Shown: one piece after another, positions 1-10,840 of the stretch
How the letters are laid out: each line of letters opens with the position of its first letter
How positions within the stretch are numbered: the stretch's first letter is position 1
Assembly: GCA_033816765.1 (NCBI GenBank)
Contig: CM066291.1
Location: 4,774,001 to 4,838,000, forward strand
Source: Nothopassalora personata
Lineage: Eukaryota; Ascomycota; Dothideomycetes; Mycosphaerellales; Mycosphaerellaceae
Reading direction: 5' to 3'
Length of the DNA: 64,000 nucleotides
Notes under the pieces: model-generated
Told to the model about the DNA's origin: nothing
Seen by the model: the letters and a program-made list of their open reading frames with translations, nothing else
Databases searched by the model: none
Position numbers and translations under genes: made by a program

Positions 1-1964
1 AGCTCGTTGATCAATCGCTCTTGTGTGTTCTTGTGTCCCTGGGCGCTGATCATGTAACCGCAAGCCTCGTAGAAAGTGTGAACCTGCTGAGGTGAGAGAT
101 CGCAAGTGATCTTGCGCATGGTCTTGACAATCTCGTCGATGAATGGTTCCGTCTCACCAGGCTGCTGGATGACAAAGTGACGCTTGCACTTGTTGGCGAT
201 CTTGATGAATGTATCGCAAGCCATGTCCTGAACACCCTCGTGGGTCTCGTGCATGAATTCGAACAGCTTGTTGACGACCGTCTTAAGGAACTTCCAGTGT
301 GCTTTGAGGAAACGCGGGTATTGGCCGACAATGTACATGATGTTTGACGCCACGACCGCCTTGTTGTCCTTACCACGCTTCATCTCGGTGAGGCCCAGGA
401 GGTCCTTGATGACCGTGACCAGGAAGCGCTTCTCGGTCTCTTCGTTCATGGCGCCGGAAATGGATCCGATCGCCCAGCAGAGTGTGTTGCAGTTTGCCCA
501 GCTCCATTCTGTGCCATCAACCTGCCGCGCGAGCTTCTCAGACATGATCTGTTCAGTATCCACGACGTCCAAATGTGTAAGGAACACCAAGCATTCTCTC
601 GTGGTCTTGTAGAGCTGAATTGTGTCGGACTCCTTGACGAATTCTCGCACAATCTCTCCCTCGTCGTTCTCGACAATGAGCACCTCTTCTGGTCGTACCA
701 TCTTCTCAATCATGACTTGTCGCAGATTGGACAGCACATCGGTGTACTTGTGTTTCCGAAGTGGGTAGTTAGCCATGATCGACGGATTCATAGCACCACC
801 GTTCTGCATGCCGCTCATGTTGATGAGTGGATTCATCTCGGTGATGGGTATCTGCTGCATCTCGTCGTACAGCTCGCAAACGAGCTTCGTCCAGTACTCC
901 AAGCAGATCTTGAAGATCTCACGGTCCTCGATTTGGCTGATTCGGATGAGGTAGAAGTGGCCGTGGATGAGGTAGTCGCGGTTCGGAAGGTTCTCGATGA
1001 GGGTGAGGTGGTTGCTGAAGAAGGTAGTGAGGAAGAGCGCCAAGTTCTGCACGAACTCTTGATCTCTGCCGTTTGACGACGCGTATGTGCTTTTGAGGTC
1101 GAGCGCGAGCGGGATGATCTTCGAGATGGTGGTCAGCGTCTCTGTGAACATCTGCACCAGCTTTTCGCTCCAGTTTTGCTCTGTCTGCAAGCTGCCAATC
1201 TCCGTCAAGCACTTCAAGGTGATATTCCTGAACTCGGGCACTTCAAGGAAGCGACTGCGCAGTGTATCGATAAGCGACTGACCCGAGCCGGGTGTCTCGA
1301 AGATGTAGCCCAGAGGGATCCAGTTGAGAAAGCGGAGGAGCGTCTCCAGTGTGGCCTTGATCAGACTGGGTTGATCGGCTGTTCGCAGGATCTCGGCGCA
1401 TAGCTGGTAGATGGCTGCAAACTCGTCGCACATGCTCTGCTTGAGCTGGCGGGTCTTGGTGCTGGTCATGGCGTCGGCCGAGAAGTCGAAGACCTCCTCA
1501 GACAGCAGACGGAGGATGGCCATGTTATTCTCGCAGATGGGGAGCGAACTCCGGCAAGAAGACACGATCTCGTTAATGAAGGTGGGCCAGTTGTGCGGCC
1601 ACTCCTGCTTGAGGATGCTCACCAAGACGAGGTTGAGCTTGTTGAGCAGTGCTCGCTCCTTGCGCAGGCTCTCCTCGGTGCTGCTCTGTTGAATGATGAA
1701 GTTGACGACGAAGTTCCTGATGCCGTGACACTGGTCGCGCGGCAGGACCTTCCACCTCGTCATGATCACATTGTCGAGCACTTGCAGTCCGAGGTACTTT
1801 GTCTGCGGGTATTGCGCCTCTTGTAGGATCTTGTCCACCAACAGCCAGGCGTCTGGATTCTCTTTGAACTGGTTGAGGGAAGCCTGTGCGGCCTTTTGCT
1901 GGTCCCCACGGCCCTCGTAGAAGGCGCGCACGGTGGAGTCGAGCTCCTCGATGGTCATCGACAT
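1..1964 (-). CDS. CRM1: Exportin-1 (nuclear export receptor), 3' end outside window
   Basis: Encodes the N-terminal 654 residues of the karyopherin that carries leucine-rich-NES proteins out of the nucleus with Ran-GTP. The frame is open without introns from ATG at 1964 to the window edge at base 1, so roughly 400 residues (C-terminal HEAT repeats) are missing by truncation of the window, not of the gene. Seen: an importin-beta N-terminal-like start (about residues 20-100, with the phrase QASLNQFKENPDAW), then the Xpo1 domain, and the conserved TEWSWANCNTLCWAIGSISG stretch of the central HEAT repeats. The family is usually about 1070 residues. Start choice: ATG at 1964 gives MSMTIEELDS; a second Met two codons later is equally possible. 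It diverges from YPI1. Identification is by recognition of conserved family text; I am confident. Confidence 0.95.
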   Translation of the reverse strand, partial: MSMTIEELDSTVRAFYEGRGDQQKAAQASLNQFKENPDAWLLVDKILQEAQYPQTKYLGLQVLDNVIMTRWKVLPRDQCHGIRNFVVNFIIQQSSTEESLRKERALLNKLNLVLVSILKQEWPHNWPTFINEIVSSCRSSLPICENNMAILRLLSEEVFDFSADAMTSTKTRQLKQSMCDEFAAIYQLCAEILRTADQPSLIKATLETLLRFLNWIPLGYIFETPGSGQSLIDTLRSRFLEVPEFRNITLKCLTEIGSLQTEQNWSEKLVQMFTETLTTISKIIPLALDLKSTYASSNGRDQEFVQNLALFLTTFFSNHLTLIENLPNRDYLIHGHFYLIRISQIEDREIFKICLEYWTKLVCELYDEMQQIPITEMNPLINMSGMQNGGAMNPSIMANYPLRKHKYTDVLSNLRQVMIEKMVRPEEVLIVENDEGEIVREFVKESDTIQLYKTTRECLVFLTHLDVVDTEQIMSEKLARQVDGTEWSWANCNTLCWAIGSISGAMNEETEKRFLVTVIKDLLGLTEMKRGKDNKAVVASNIMYIVGQYPRFLKAHWKFLKTVVNKLFEFMHETHEGVQDMACDTFIKIANKCKRHFVIQQPGETEPFIDEIVKTMRKITCDLSPQQVHTFYEACGYMISAQGHKNTQERLINE

Positions 1965-2637
1965 GATGGCGGCGTGTGGGGGGTGAGATGTCGGGTGTGG
2001 TCTGTCAACGCGAAGAGTCGTGCTGTCTGCAAGCGACTAAAGGTGAGCTTGACGCGTGCAGACCGCTTCGACGTGCCTAGGCCTGTCTCATGCAGTGGAG
2101 GGCCGGTCTGCGGGAGAGGAGAATCGTGTCGACGGGAGTGCGATGTTGTATGAGAGGAAGTGTGCGTCGTTTGTCGTGTGGTGGTGGTGGTGGTGGGGTG
2201 AAGAGCTTGTGAAGTGGCGGATGGCAGTCCGTTCACTGAGAGTGTGGAGGCCTCGGAGTAGAACTATGATGATGATGATGCTCTTCGCGTTGGTAATCAG
2301 CGATTCACTTGATAGCACTGCCAATATCAACAAGCTGGTGTGGTCTATGGTACGGTATGCAATCAATAGCTGTCTCGGCTAATCAAGCAGTGCTGTAAGC
2401 TGTAGAACTAAGCGGGTGGAGGGCTGCTGGCTTGGCTGGTTGGTGGTTGGAGTGGCGGCATCTCCTGCACCTGCAGGTCGACGTCGAACTCTCTGTCTCA
2501 CCCCACCTGACATCGCATGTTCCAGACGATTTGGGACTCTCACATAGAACACCCCAATCATCAATAGGCGCCACTCCAAATACACAAGCAACTTCCGCTA
2601 CCACAGAAACAGAGGCCAAGGTGGGAGCGCCATCAAC
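1965..2637. promoter_or_regulatory. Shared intergenic region CRM1 / YPI1
   Basis: These 673 bases separate two divergent genes and should hold both promoters and 5' UTRs. A TGG run (about 2179-2197) and an ATG run (about 2264-2281) are simple repeats. I see no gene; the ORFs here are low-complexity shadows. Confidence 0.5.
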
Positions 2638-3105
2638 ATGGCCCATCCAACCCACCGCCAACTTCGCACAGCAGCCGGTCCCAGCACATCCTCGCCGAAT
2701 GCCACCTCAGGCTCCCAAACCATTCTCCAAACCGACCATACTCCATCAGCTACGCTCCGACTCCGCGCTCCCTCGGCAGAACCCTCACAGCCCCGCCGCG
2801 TAGTCTGGGCAGAAGGTGTAATCGACAACGAAGGAATGGGCAGGAAATCGTCAAAAGTCTGCTGTATCTACCACAAACCACACGAGCCTGGTGATTCCGA
2901 CTCAGAGGACAGCTCGAGCAGTGATGGTGGGTCTGACAGCGAGCCGGATCTCAGCAGGGCACAGAAGGCGGGCGGAAAGGGGAGAGAGAGGAAGCATGAT
3001 CACGGCGATGGGGAGGCACCAGGAAATGGTAAGGGAAAGGAGAGGAAGCCGAGTCCCAATGCCTATGAAAGACAGCCGAAGTTTAAGAGTAAGAAGGAGG
3101 GATGA
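2638..3105 (+). CDS. YPI1: Type 1 protein phosphatase inhibitor Ypi1 (PPP1R11/inhibitor-3 family)
   Basis: A 155-residue, single-exon protein. The family signature is clear at about residues 54-80: [16 protein letters not shown] followed by [11 protein letters not shown]. The RVVW part matches the PP1-docking RVxF-type motif, and the CCIYHKP block is diagnostic of the Ypi1/PPP1R11 family. Upstream is a Ser/Thr/Pro-rich tail, downstream an acidic-serine stretch ([18 protein letters not shown]) and a basic C-terminus (KFKSKKEG), as is usual in fungal members. Known role: it binds and modulates the catalytic subunit Glc7/PP1 in the nucleus. Start: ATG 2638 follows an in-frame non-coding stretch and gives normal length. 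It is divergently transcribed from CRM1. Confidence 0.92.
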   Translation: MAHPTHRQLRTAAGPSTSSPNATSGSQTILQTDHTPSATLRLRAPSAEPSQPRRVVWAEGVIDNEGMGRKSSKVCCIYHKPHEPGDSDSEDSSSSDGGSDSEPDLSRAQKAGGKGRERKHDHGDGEAPGNGKGKERKPSPNAYERQPKFKSKKEG

Positions 3106-3908
3106 GCAGGATGGGAGCACTGGACTGGTGTTAGGGGTGTTAGGAGTCAGTCTGGAAGAACAAATCCCGAAGAATCCACTGCCGAATATGGGTCGACCTG
3201 TAGGGCTCGAGCCATCGCAACGGGTGGTAGAGAGACATCTTTGCAAGAAGCAGAGATCACGCGCTTGGAACATACTCGAATGGAAGACTTTAGAGCGCAG
3301 TCATAGGGCACTCAAAGGCCTTATAATGAAGACGATACCCACATGATTCCTCGAAACCTAAGCGATATTCCGAACGCTCGCATCGACTATCCTCGAGCGG
3401 GGGGCATGCAGACATGCATAGGCTACTTGATCACCATCCCGCGGCGAGATGCCACGCAACTCCTGCTCTAGGAAGAAGCCAAACTTGTGCCTTATCACCA
3501 GAGATAATTTAGCGCCTAGTTTCGCAATCTGCTCGATCACCGGCTCATAATGGGCTGCGCAGCCGGGAGATGCAAACGTCGTACATGCTGTGTTTAGCGA
3601 TGGTAGAGTCATGAAATGTTATGGTCCCCAGTTGGGTCCTCCTTTGTGGCCCGTGGTCTTGCATCGACTACGTAGGACCGACTTTACCCACAAATGATTA
3701 ACCGAAAGCCAAGAACCGGACGCCATTACAGCATCCCGACGCCATAGCATCACTAGATTTGTCATTTTGCTTGCGACCAGTAGCACTCGTAAGACGTTTC
3801 TCTTCGAGCCGACTAGTAGCACCAACACCATTTGGAACCCTTGTTCCACACCAACGCAGCCACTTCAAACGAGATCGGCTACCTACTCAATCACAGCTAT
3901 CCGCCGGC
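3106..3908. other. Intergenic, no supported gene
   Basis: A short minus-strand ORF (3358-3612, 84 residues) has no family resemblance I can name. I see nothing else here. Confidence 0.4.
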
Positions 3909-4060
3909 GTCATAAAGGCCATCTGTATTGACCCACTCTGTTACTCCTAGCGTACGTAGCCTTCAAACTTCCTTCTGGTCCTGCGCAATTGCCGCTTTGC
4001 TGAATATTGGTACTATTGAGTTCTGTAATTCCATCCCCCACTGGCTCTGCCGGCGGACTT
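3909..4060 (-). pseudogene. Relict duplicate of the 3' end of the neighbouring nucleotidyltransferase gene
   Basis: This stretch lines up with the last 150 or so bases of the adjacent gene (about 4310-4470) in the same orientation. Shared landmarks are ACTCCTxGCGTACxTAxCCTTC, then GCTTTGC-GAATATT and CCCACxGGCTC. The relict has many differences, several of them C/T or G/A, and small indels, so no open frame survives. It is a decayed local tandem duplication; the rest of the duplicated copy is not visible. Confidence 0.6.
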
Positions 4061-4306
4061 GAGTTTTGGCAATCCTCGATGCACGGGAGAGGATCTGGAG
4101 GGTCGAGGCGATTTTGGCGGGTGGTTTTAGGAGCGGTCAGGGAAAAGAGGGGGGTCGTTCGTTGCTTGGGAAGTTGACGGTAACTCGTGACTGTATGTGG
4201 GTTGAAATGATCGTTGAAACTCGCTGTCGTCGGTTTGTGTGGAAAGATGAATCTTGAGGCTTTGTGATGGACAAGACGGAAAAGTTTCGTACGGCGTTAC
4301 AAAGGT

Positions 4307-5536
4307 TTAGGCCATCTTGGCTCCTCTTGCATCTTCCTTGTAGAGTCCCTCTGTCTTTACCCATTCCGCCACTCCTGGCGTACATAACCTTCTCACCTCC
4401 TTCCAATCCTCCGCATTCGCTGCTTTGCGAATATTCGTGCTGCTCACGCCTTCACCTCCCACGGGCTCCATGAGCTCAACCTGCTGCGCCCATTCCCTCT
4501 TGCCTCCCTCGGTCTCCATCCCGCCACTCGCAAGGTTCTCATGGAAGCCTTTCTGCTTGTCTACACTGCCATATTCGCCAGCTACCTCGCCTGGTCGTAA
4601 CGTCACTCGTAATCGATGTCCATGGTCGAAGTAACGATTGAGAGCCGAGAAGGGAGGATCAAATTTCTCGCGGTAGTACTTCGCGCAGAAAAAGCGGGTC
4701 AAAGTGTCGAAACCGATGAGGTGGATGTGCTTTGGGTTCTCGGGATACCATTCCCGCCCTTCTGTCTCGATCGCGGCGGATTTGTCGGTGTAGAAGGGTT
4801 GGGTTGTGACGCCGATGTCAACGGGTAATGGGACATGGTCCATCGAGGAGGATAGGGAGTCCAAGAGGTCTCGGGCGAAGACTGTCATCATTGTGAGACG
4901 GTGCTCAAATGATGCTGGGGAGGGCGCTTTGTCTGCGTTCATTATTGCGAAGAGGAGAAGTATTCTTTTTCGAGCCGGGTGATTTCCAAGGGACTTTGTC
5001 TCCAGGACTTTCTGGACCAGAGTCCGGTGAGCTATGGATGGTGGGTTGAAAGATGAATCTAGGATAAACAAGGTGCCTTCTTCTCCTGGTTTGGCTGGTA
5101 TTGGTCGTGGGTCCTGAGGGCTTTGAGAACTTGGTAGAACAGTCTTCAGTACTCTGAACTTCGCTCCAGAGTTTTGGAACGCCTTCAGTGAGGAGGCAAG
5201 CTCCGGCAATAGTTGCCGGTATATATTCATGTCTGGTATTGTTTCGACCATAGTATTTCGTGGTTTCAGGATTGCCTTGAAGTTTATGTCAAGATTCTGA
5301 CCATGAAAGAAGACACCCCGGTCATTACCATCCTCGTCTTGGATGGAGAGTCTTGCAAAACCGCCGGTCGGGGGAGTCTCTTGCTCAGTCATGCAGTACC
5401 TTTCTGACGACGCTCCTAACGCGACAGCGAGGTGTACCTGCGAAGAGGGCTCCAAGCAGCTCGGACCTCCGCGAGTCTGTCGTAGAAGCGAAGAGCGTGC
5501 CTCCGCCACTACCTTATATGTGCGGCTGTTTTTCAA
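4307..5536 (-). CDS. Nicotinamide-nucleotide adenylyltransferase-like protein (Pof1 family)
   Basis: A cytidylyltransferase-fold protein, 409 residues from the first ATG (5536). The nucleotidyltransferase core starts with FILDSSFNPPSIAHRTL (equivalent of the GSFNPxxxxH ATP-binding motif), continues through RILLLFAIMNADKAPSP and HLIGFDTLTRFFCAKYY, and ends with GVSSTNIRKAA (the ISSTxxR motif). This domain set and order matches fungal Pof1/NMN adenylyltransferase-like proteins, which make dinucleotides such as NAD from NMN and ATP; the actual substrate here is inference. Start is uncertain: ATG 5392 (MTEQETPP) or ATG 5252 would remove a weakly conserved N-terminus, and the first 48 residues do not look conserved. 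The 3' end has a decayed duplicate immediately downstream. Confidence 0.82.
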   Translation of the reverse strand: MKNSRTYKVVAEARSSLLRQTRGGPSCLEPSSQVHLAVALGASSERYCMTEQETPPTGGFARLSIQDEDGNDRGVFFHGQNLDINFKAILKPRNTMVETIPDMNIYRQLLPELASSLKAFQNSGAKFRVLKTVLPSSQSPQDPRPIPAKPGEEGTLFILDSSFNPPSIAHRTLVQKVLETKSLGNHPARKRILLLFAIMNADKAPSPASFEHRLTMMTVFARDLLDSLSSSMDHVPLPVDIGVTTQPFYTDKSAAIETEGREWYPENPKHIHLIGFDTLTRFFCAKYYREKFDPPFSALNRYFDHGHRLRVTLRPGEVAGEYGSVDKQKGFHENLASGGMETEGGKREWAQQVELMEPVGGEGVSSTNIRKAANAEDWKEVRRLCTPGVAEWVKTEGLYKEDARGAKMA

Positions 5537-5759
5537 TCGTCATTAATAAAGGGCAATTCAGTCCTTGTGCAAGTGGTCAACACTTTTGCCGAGGGTCCGT
5601 TCAAGTGAAGTCCTGGGACATTGGGCGGGCCTTCGGCCGACGCGGACCATCCGTCCGCAGTTTCAATCAGCGTCGTTGCCATTGGCCCGCATCCCATACA
5701 GCACAGCACTTTACGCAACAACAACTTGAGCTTCTCGACACGACCGGCAGACAGCGATC

Positions 5760-6487
5760 ATGGCGCACCAAGCTGGCAAGAACCATGCCGCATCGCTCGC
5801 GAACAAAATCTCGACCGCAAAGGTGTGCTTCTACCACCACGGCGTCCTCCTATGGCCATGGCACCCGGCATACTAATAGAAGCAGTCCTACCAAAAGTAC
5901 ACCGTCAATCCCCAAGGCTTCTGGGGTCGCGTACACGCATTCTTCGCCCTCGACCCCAAGCGCTCCTCCGGTGTGCCCCTGAACGCTCAATTCCGCAACC
6001 CACCTCCCGGCGGCAACGACCCTCTACTCTACGACGATCCCGTCACTGTTCCCGCCACAGACATCGCCGAAAACCCATACTGGAAACGCGATATCCGACG
6101 TTCATACCCAAGGCTCAGTGTGGTGAACCAGAGTGATGTGGTGGGACTCCTGACAGTTGGCAGCGCCGCGCAGCCGAAGGATGATGTGTTGAAGCTGGGA
6201 GAGGCGGGCTCGAAACAGCTCGTGGAGGTGAAGGAGGAGGGCAGCAGAGGGTTGTCGACGTACTTTCAGAGTCAGAAGGATAAGGGGTTGAGTGCGTGGA
6301 AGGCTGTGGCTGGGCCTGATGGACTTCCGCCCACGCCGGTTCCGATTCATTTGAAGGGCAAGGCGTATAAGTTGACGGAGCCGGACGAGCAGACGTATGG
6401 TGGAAAGTATGTTCATCCAGGTATCACGCGTGTGAAGGACACGAGGCTAACTATGTGGACAGCTACCCCTGCAGGACGTTCGTATAG
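5760..6487 (+). CDS. NADH:ubiquinone oxidoreductase 21.3 kDa subunit (fungal complex I accessory subunit)
   Basis: Three exons: 5760-5822, 5886-6406, 6463-6487; introns start GTGTGC and GTATGT, end AG, and have TACTAAT and CTAAC branch sites. The spliced product is 202 residues. Recognisable family text includes PKRSSGVPLNAQFRNPPPGG, NPYWKRDIRRSYPRLSVVNQ and the invariant C-terminus YPCRTFV, which lies in the tiny third exon and confirms the splicing. It is an accessory subunit of mitochondrial complex I in filamentous fungi; its function is structural. The strong C-terminal match makes the start (MAHQAGKNH) and both introns secure. Confidence 0.9.
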
Positions 6488-6773
6488 AACGACAGAGTCA
6501 TTGGGACATGTCGTTTTAGCAACTTTCCTTTGTACATACAACCATCAAGATGATAGTGAAAGCATTGCGTTTCGTGAATTGAGTACAGGTGAGTGGAATG
6601 GTTCAAGCGGTCTACGTAGTAATGGTTGAGAGACGAGGAAAGAGCGAAGGCACGCGCGACTGCCTTTCATGTCGCATCCTGGCTCAACCTCGCTCACTCT
6701 ACTTCAACTTCCTCTCTACACAACACAAATTGTCCACCCCCACGTTCATGCTTCACGAAACACAACAGACGCA

Positions 6774-8768
6774 ATGGCGCCACGGCAGGACTCCGAAACG
6801 AGTCGACGCCCCGACGACATCCCCACCAAGGAGATTGTGCTCAGCTGCGGTGTCTGCCAGAGGCTGATCAGCGACGTTTATGCGACCAAAGAGAGCGATC
6901 ATGGTTTCAACAGCTCAGATCATGACGAAAGCGGTGTGGTCGTGAAATTCTGGATGGCGGACTGCTCGCACACGTTCTGTGGAAAGCACCTCGAAGGTGG
7001 AGGCGAGGCTCATAAGAACCAACCGCATCGATCAGGAACCAACTGACAACGCTTATGTAGGCGCTCCGTTTCATCGACAAGGCCTTCAGCCTTCAGCACC
7101 ATGTCCTGTCTGCATTGTGATCAGCCCCACACGCACCAGGCCACGCGAGCTGTTCGACATTCGCGGCCTGCAAGAGGGCGAATATGCAGACGAAATTCCA
7201 GCATTGTACCTCAAGTGCCCACCTGGCGATCTGAGCGGCGTGAGTCCGGAGATGGATGCTTATAGAGTAGAGCCTTCTCCCTCGCACCAAGTAGTAGCAT
7301 GCTGACGAGCCACCAGTTTCAGTACTCACAGATGATACGATACTCCAAAGCCGTCACCACACATTGGAGATCTGAACGACGCAATAGACGCGTACTGGAG
7401 AGTACTTTTGCAAAGGAGCGGAAAGAATGGCGCAAGCATGAGGCAGACGTCAAGGACCGCATGGCGGCGTTGGAGAAAGCTGAAGCCAAGCTGAAGAAGT
7501 GGGAACAGCGTCGGGAGATGATCAACCACTACCTCGGACTGGTTGGAAAGATGGGAGAGTATGTTACCTCCCAGCATCTTGCCATTACGCCGCTGACAAC
7601 TCCAGGGACATCAATCGAATGCGCTCACAGCTCGCTCAGGTCGGTCTGCACGTACCAGATGGGCATTATGCTTTCGAGTCGAGCAAGAGCGATGCATACA
7701 ATGAACAGCAGCACCAAGCTCACGTTCAGAGCAAGAGCAGTGCAGACTGTGCTGCTACGCTTGGTCCGTTGACCCGGTCATAACGTGAGACGGGCGTGCT
7801 AATGCTTCACAGTGGGTGATCAGCACCACAGATCGTCCTCGTCACGTAAGAGAAGGCAATCCTTTCACGAAGAGTTCGGCGATGACAAGGAAAATCAATT
7901 TCAATCCACAACGCAACGACGCAACAGCCGCGAGCTGATGCCACCGCCTCTGCCACGACCGAGACAGCCTTCACAGCCTAGGTACGTGGTGGAGGCTACC
8001 AGAGATCGACCAGTAGCTCCGACCCTAGTGGAGTTGCCGAGAGGCATGCATTCCACGACGCGCGACGTGCGACAAGAGCTTGGCGCACTGCCCTTCCGAC
8101 AGAGGCCTGGGCCGTACTATGTAGACGACGTGGATGCCAGGTACCAGCTGCCAGCGATCTCTGCGCCAGCACCAGCGCCCGAGCTGCTGTCTCAGTCACC
8201 TCGCCCGCCGAAACAGAACTTTCAGCCGAGCGCCGCATACTTAGCCAGCCCATTCTTCCAATCTGATATGCGACCGGACACTTTGCAGCGACCGACAGCT
8301 CGCGGAACAATGGCGCCTCCATGCAGCGTCCCACCATCGCGCAGCTTGGTGGCTCCAGGCAGATCTGCTTCATTGGCTCAGAGAGATCGAATGGAGCTGG
8401 GACCACGTCAACCAATCTCAAGTCAACGCCAGTCCAGCGTTGCACCGCCAGCATTCCGTGTTGACTCGGCTGCTTCACGCTACCAGCCAGCTTTGCGGTC
8501 GACATATCAACGAGCGGAAATGCCACCTGCAGCAGCTTCTCACGCTCCAAATCGATCTGCTTCGCTGGCTCAACGAGATCGCATGGAGCTGCGCAGCTCG
8601 CGGGTTCCCATGGTCAGCTCATTCGACCCGCAGCTTTCGACCATTCGAGGGATACGAGGAGCCAATTCCTCGCAGATTACTTACAGACGGCAAGGTATTT
8701 CTTCGTCCCAGCCCGCGCCACGAAGCACATCCTCGGCTGCTGGTGCAAGGAGAAGCGTCCTCCGCTGA
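6774..8768 (+). CDS. RING-finger, coiled-coil protein, HEI10/CCNB1IP1-like candidate
   Basis: Five exons: 6774-6996, 7061-7239, 7317-7558, 7606-7763, 7813-8768, giving 585 residues. The RING-like zinc site is CGVC (about residue 24), then DCSHTFCGKH, then CPVC. A linker carries FQYSQMIRYSK, followed by a coiled coil (RNRRVLESTFAKERKEWRKHE... to about residue 240), then a long Pro/Ser/Arg-rich disordered tail. This order, RING, FxYxQ-type segment, coiled coil, resembles the HEI10/Zip3 meiotic SUMO/ubiquitin E3 family; that assignment is inference from layout. The tail contains a duplicated phrase RSASLAQRDRMEL about 60 residues apart. The last intron uses a weak GTCCGT donor, the only one that keeps frame with the acceptor at 7812; GTGAGA at 7785 would follow a stop. 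Confidence 0.6.
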
Positions 8769-9065
8769 GAACTTGCTGCTGAAGAGGGGAGCGAAGTTGA
8801 TTTTGCTAGCTGTAACGCATGATATCTTGGCACGGTGGCATATCTATATTTGAGTGGCTCCTTTCGATAGCACAGAATCAAATGTGCACCGCAAGTTCTC
8901 CATGTGTCGTGTTTGGGCGCTTGCATCGCTCGCCGGGATGTTGCTCCATCGCGGATCGACCTACCCCACAACGACCCACAGCATCAACAGTCAACATCAC
9001 TTCTTCCTCTCACAGCAATTGTGCAACACTTCGAGGACTTGCGACATCCCAACTAGACGATCACA

Positions 9066-10077
9066 ATGTCCCGCCCAGAACACACCCGCGTCTCGTCCTC
9101 TACCAACATCACACGCAATGGCATTCAGCGTGTCCTCGAAGGCAAGATTGCCATCGTCACTGGTGCCTCCAGAGGCATTGGTGCAGCAATATGCGAGAAC
9201 CTGGCCAGCAAAGGGTGCAACATCCTCATGAACTACACCTCCGATAGTTCCAAGGACAAGACTGAGCGATTGGGTCAAGAACTTCAGCAAACGCATGGCA
9301 TCCAGACGTTGCCCGTCCAAGCAGATCTCGGCGCCGAAAATGGCCCCGCCCATATCGTCAACATTGCATTGAACCACTTTGCGCATCCAAAGACGAGGAA
9401 GCTGCAGATTGATATTATCGTCAATAATGTACGCCTCGTTCCTTTCCATACTCTTTGGCCCAAGCTAACAAACCCTCAGGCCGGCGTAGCCAATAAAAAA
9501 ACCATCGAAGAATGCACCGCAGAAGACTTCGCCTGGCTCTACAACATCAACGTCCGCGGTCCCCTTCTTCTCATCAAAGCAGCTCAACGGTATCTACCCC
9601 ACGACCGCAGTGGCCGCATCGTCAATCTAAGCAGCGTCTCAAGTAGCCTTGGCTTCGAAGGCGATGCAATGTACGGCGGCACCAAGGCAGCACTGGAGGC
9701 CATGACGAGATCGTGGGCGAGAGAGCTGAGTGAGAGGGCTACTGTCAATGCTGTCAATCCCGGACCAGTGGCTACTGATATGTATGCGGGAACTTCTGAT
9801 GAGTTTCAGGCGAAGATGGCGGGGTGGACGAGGAATACGCCACTGGCGAAGATCCGGCCGGAGGTTGATAGGAAGGATCTGGTGGAGAAGGCGGAGAATG
9901 CTGGTGGAAGGCCGGTGAGTGGTGCATGCAACTGGTCAACGGTGTTGGAATGCTAATGATGTATAGGGCTACGATCACGAGGTCGCTGGCGTTGTTGCAA
10001 TGCTCTGCACACCAGACAGTGCTTGGTGCACTGGCTCGGTGATCTGCGCTAATGGAGGCTTCAAGTTCAGTTACTAG
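9066..10077 (+). CDS. Short-chain dehydrogenase/reductase (classical SDR)
   Basis: Exons 9066-9428, 9480-9914 and 9967-10077 give 302 residues. Intron 1 is 51 bases and in frame, so an unspliced reading looks open but would break the NNAG motif; splicing restores NNAGV at about residues 120-124. Other classical SDR motifs: TGASRGIG cofactor-binding loop (32-39), NLSS catalytic Ser region, YGGTK catalytic Tyr/Lys, and a PGPVATDM loop. The C-terminus WCTGSVICANGGF is typical and lies in exon 3, supporting intron 2. Likely an NADP(H)-dependent, FabG-like oxidoreductase; substrate unknown. Neighbours give no pathway hint. Confidence 0.85.
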
Positions 10078-10840
10078 GTATTCTATGGCCGGGGTGGTTT
10101 TCGAAGGAATTGCCAAAGCTTTCAGACGGCCTGCAACCCCGGGCGCGGGCGTGTGATGAAGGACGCCAGGGGCGACTTGACGATGTTCGCTCGAAGTTCC
10201 ACGCACTGGTCGACTCACTGGGGCGACATCGCTCCACTCAGTAACGTCGTTATTTTGAGAGCGGTCCTTACAAACTTGCGCCTCCAACTCCATTTCTGAA
10301 TGGACTTCCATGAATTTCACGCTTGCTGGTCGGTACAAGCTCTAGTGTGTGGGCGTTCGACTCGATGTAGGAGCATGAACGTGATTAGTTGAAGAGCGCT
10401 CAGTCGAGGTATGATAAGCGATCGCGGCGCTCGTCGAGGGAGGTTTGGGAGCTGCTTGTGATGAGGACCGTGCAGCCGCAACTTGCAAGGTGGAGAGTGG
10501 TGGCGCGGCCGATGCCTCGCGTTCCTGTATGTTTCGCGTGCTGTTGGTGGTGTTTCGCATGGCTTGATTGCTGGATGCTGAGCGGAGACGAACCTGCTCC
10601 CGGCGCCTGAGAGGTGGCGGTTGTGACTTTGTGATCTTTTCCATGAGTGGATATTGTGATGCTGTCCTGAATGGCTTGACAACGATCCTGTGACCTAGCT
10701 AGACCTGCGCAGAGCGAGAGAGAGTGATATCCACATATCTATGGCTTGGGTTATGCCGGGTTGAAGGTTAGTCATACCCATCAAGCAGGGCGCAGGTTAG
10801 CTTCGCTAGATGGGATGCAGGCACCAGCTTCATTTGGAAG
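10078..10840. other. Intergenic, one weak small ORF
   Basis: The only candidate is a minus-strand ORF at 10342-10644 (100 residues, Ser/Thr/Pro/Arg rich, no domain). Its composition is compatible with a disordered protein or with chance; I do not call it a gene. Confidence 0.3.

Noticed and set aside
9429..9479. Unspliced reading of SDR intron 1
   Set aside because: It is open but breaks the NNAG motif; splicing restores it.
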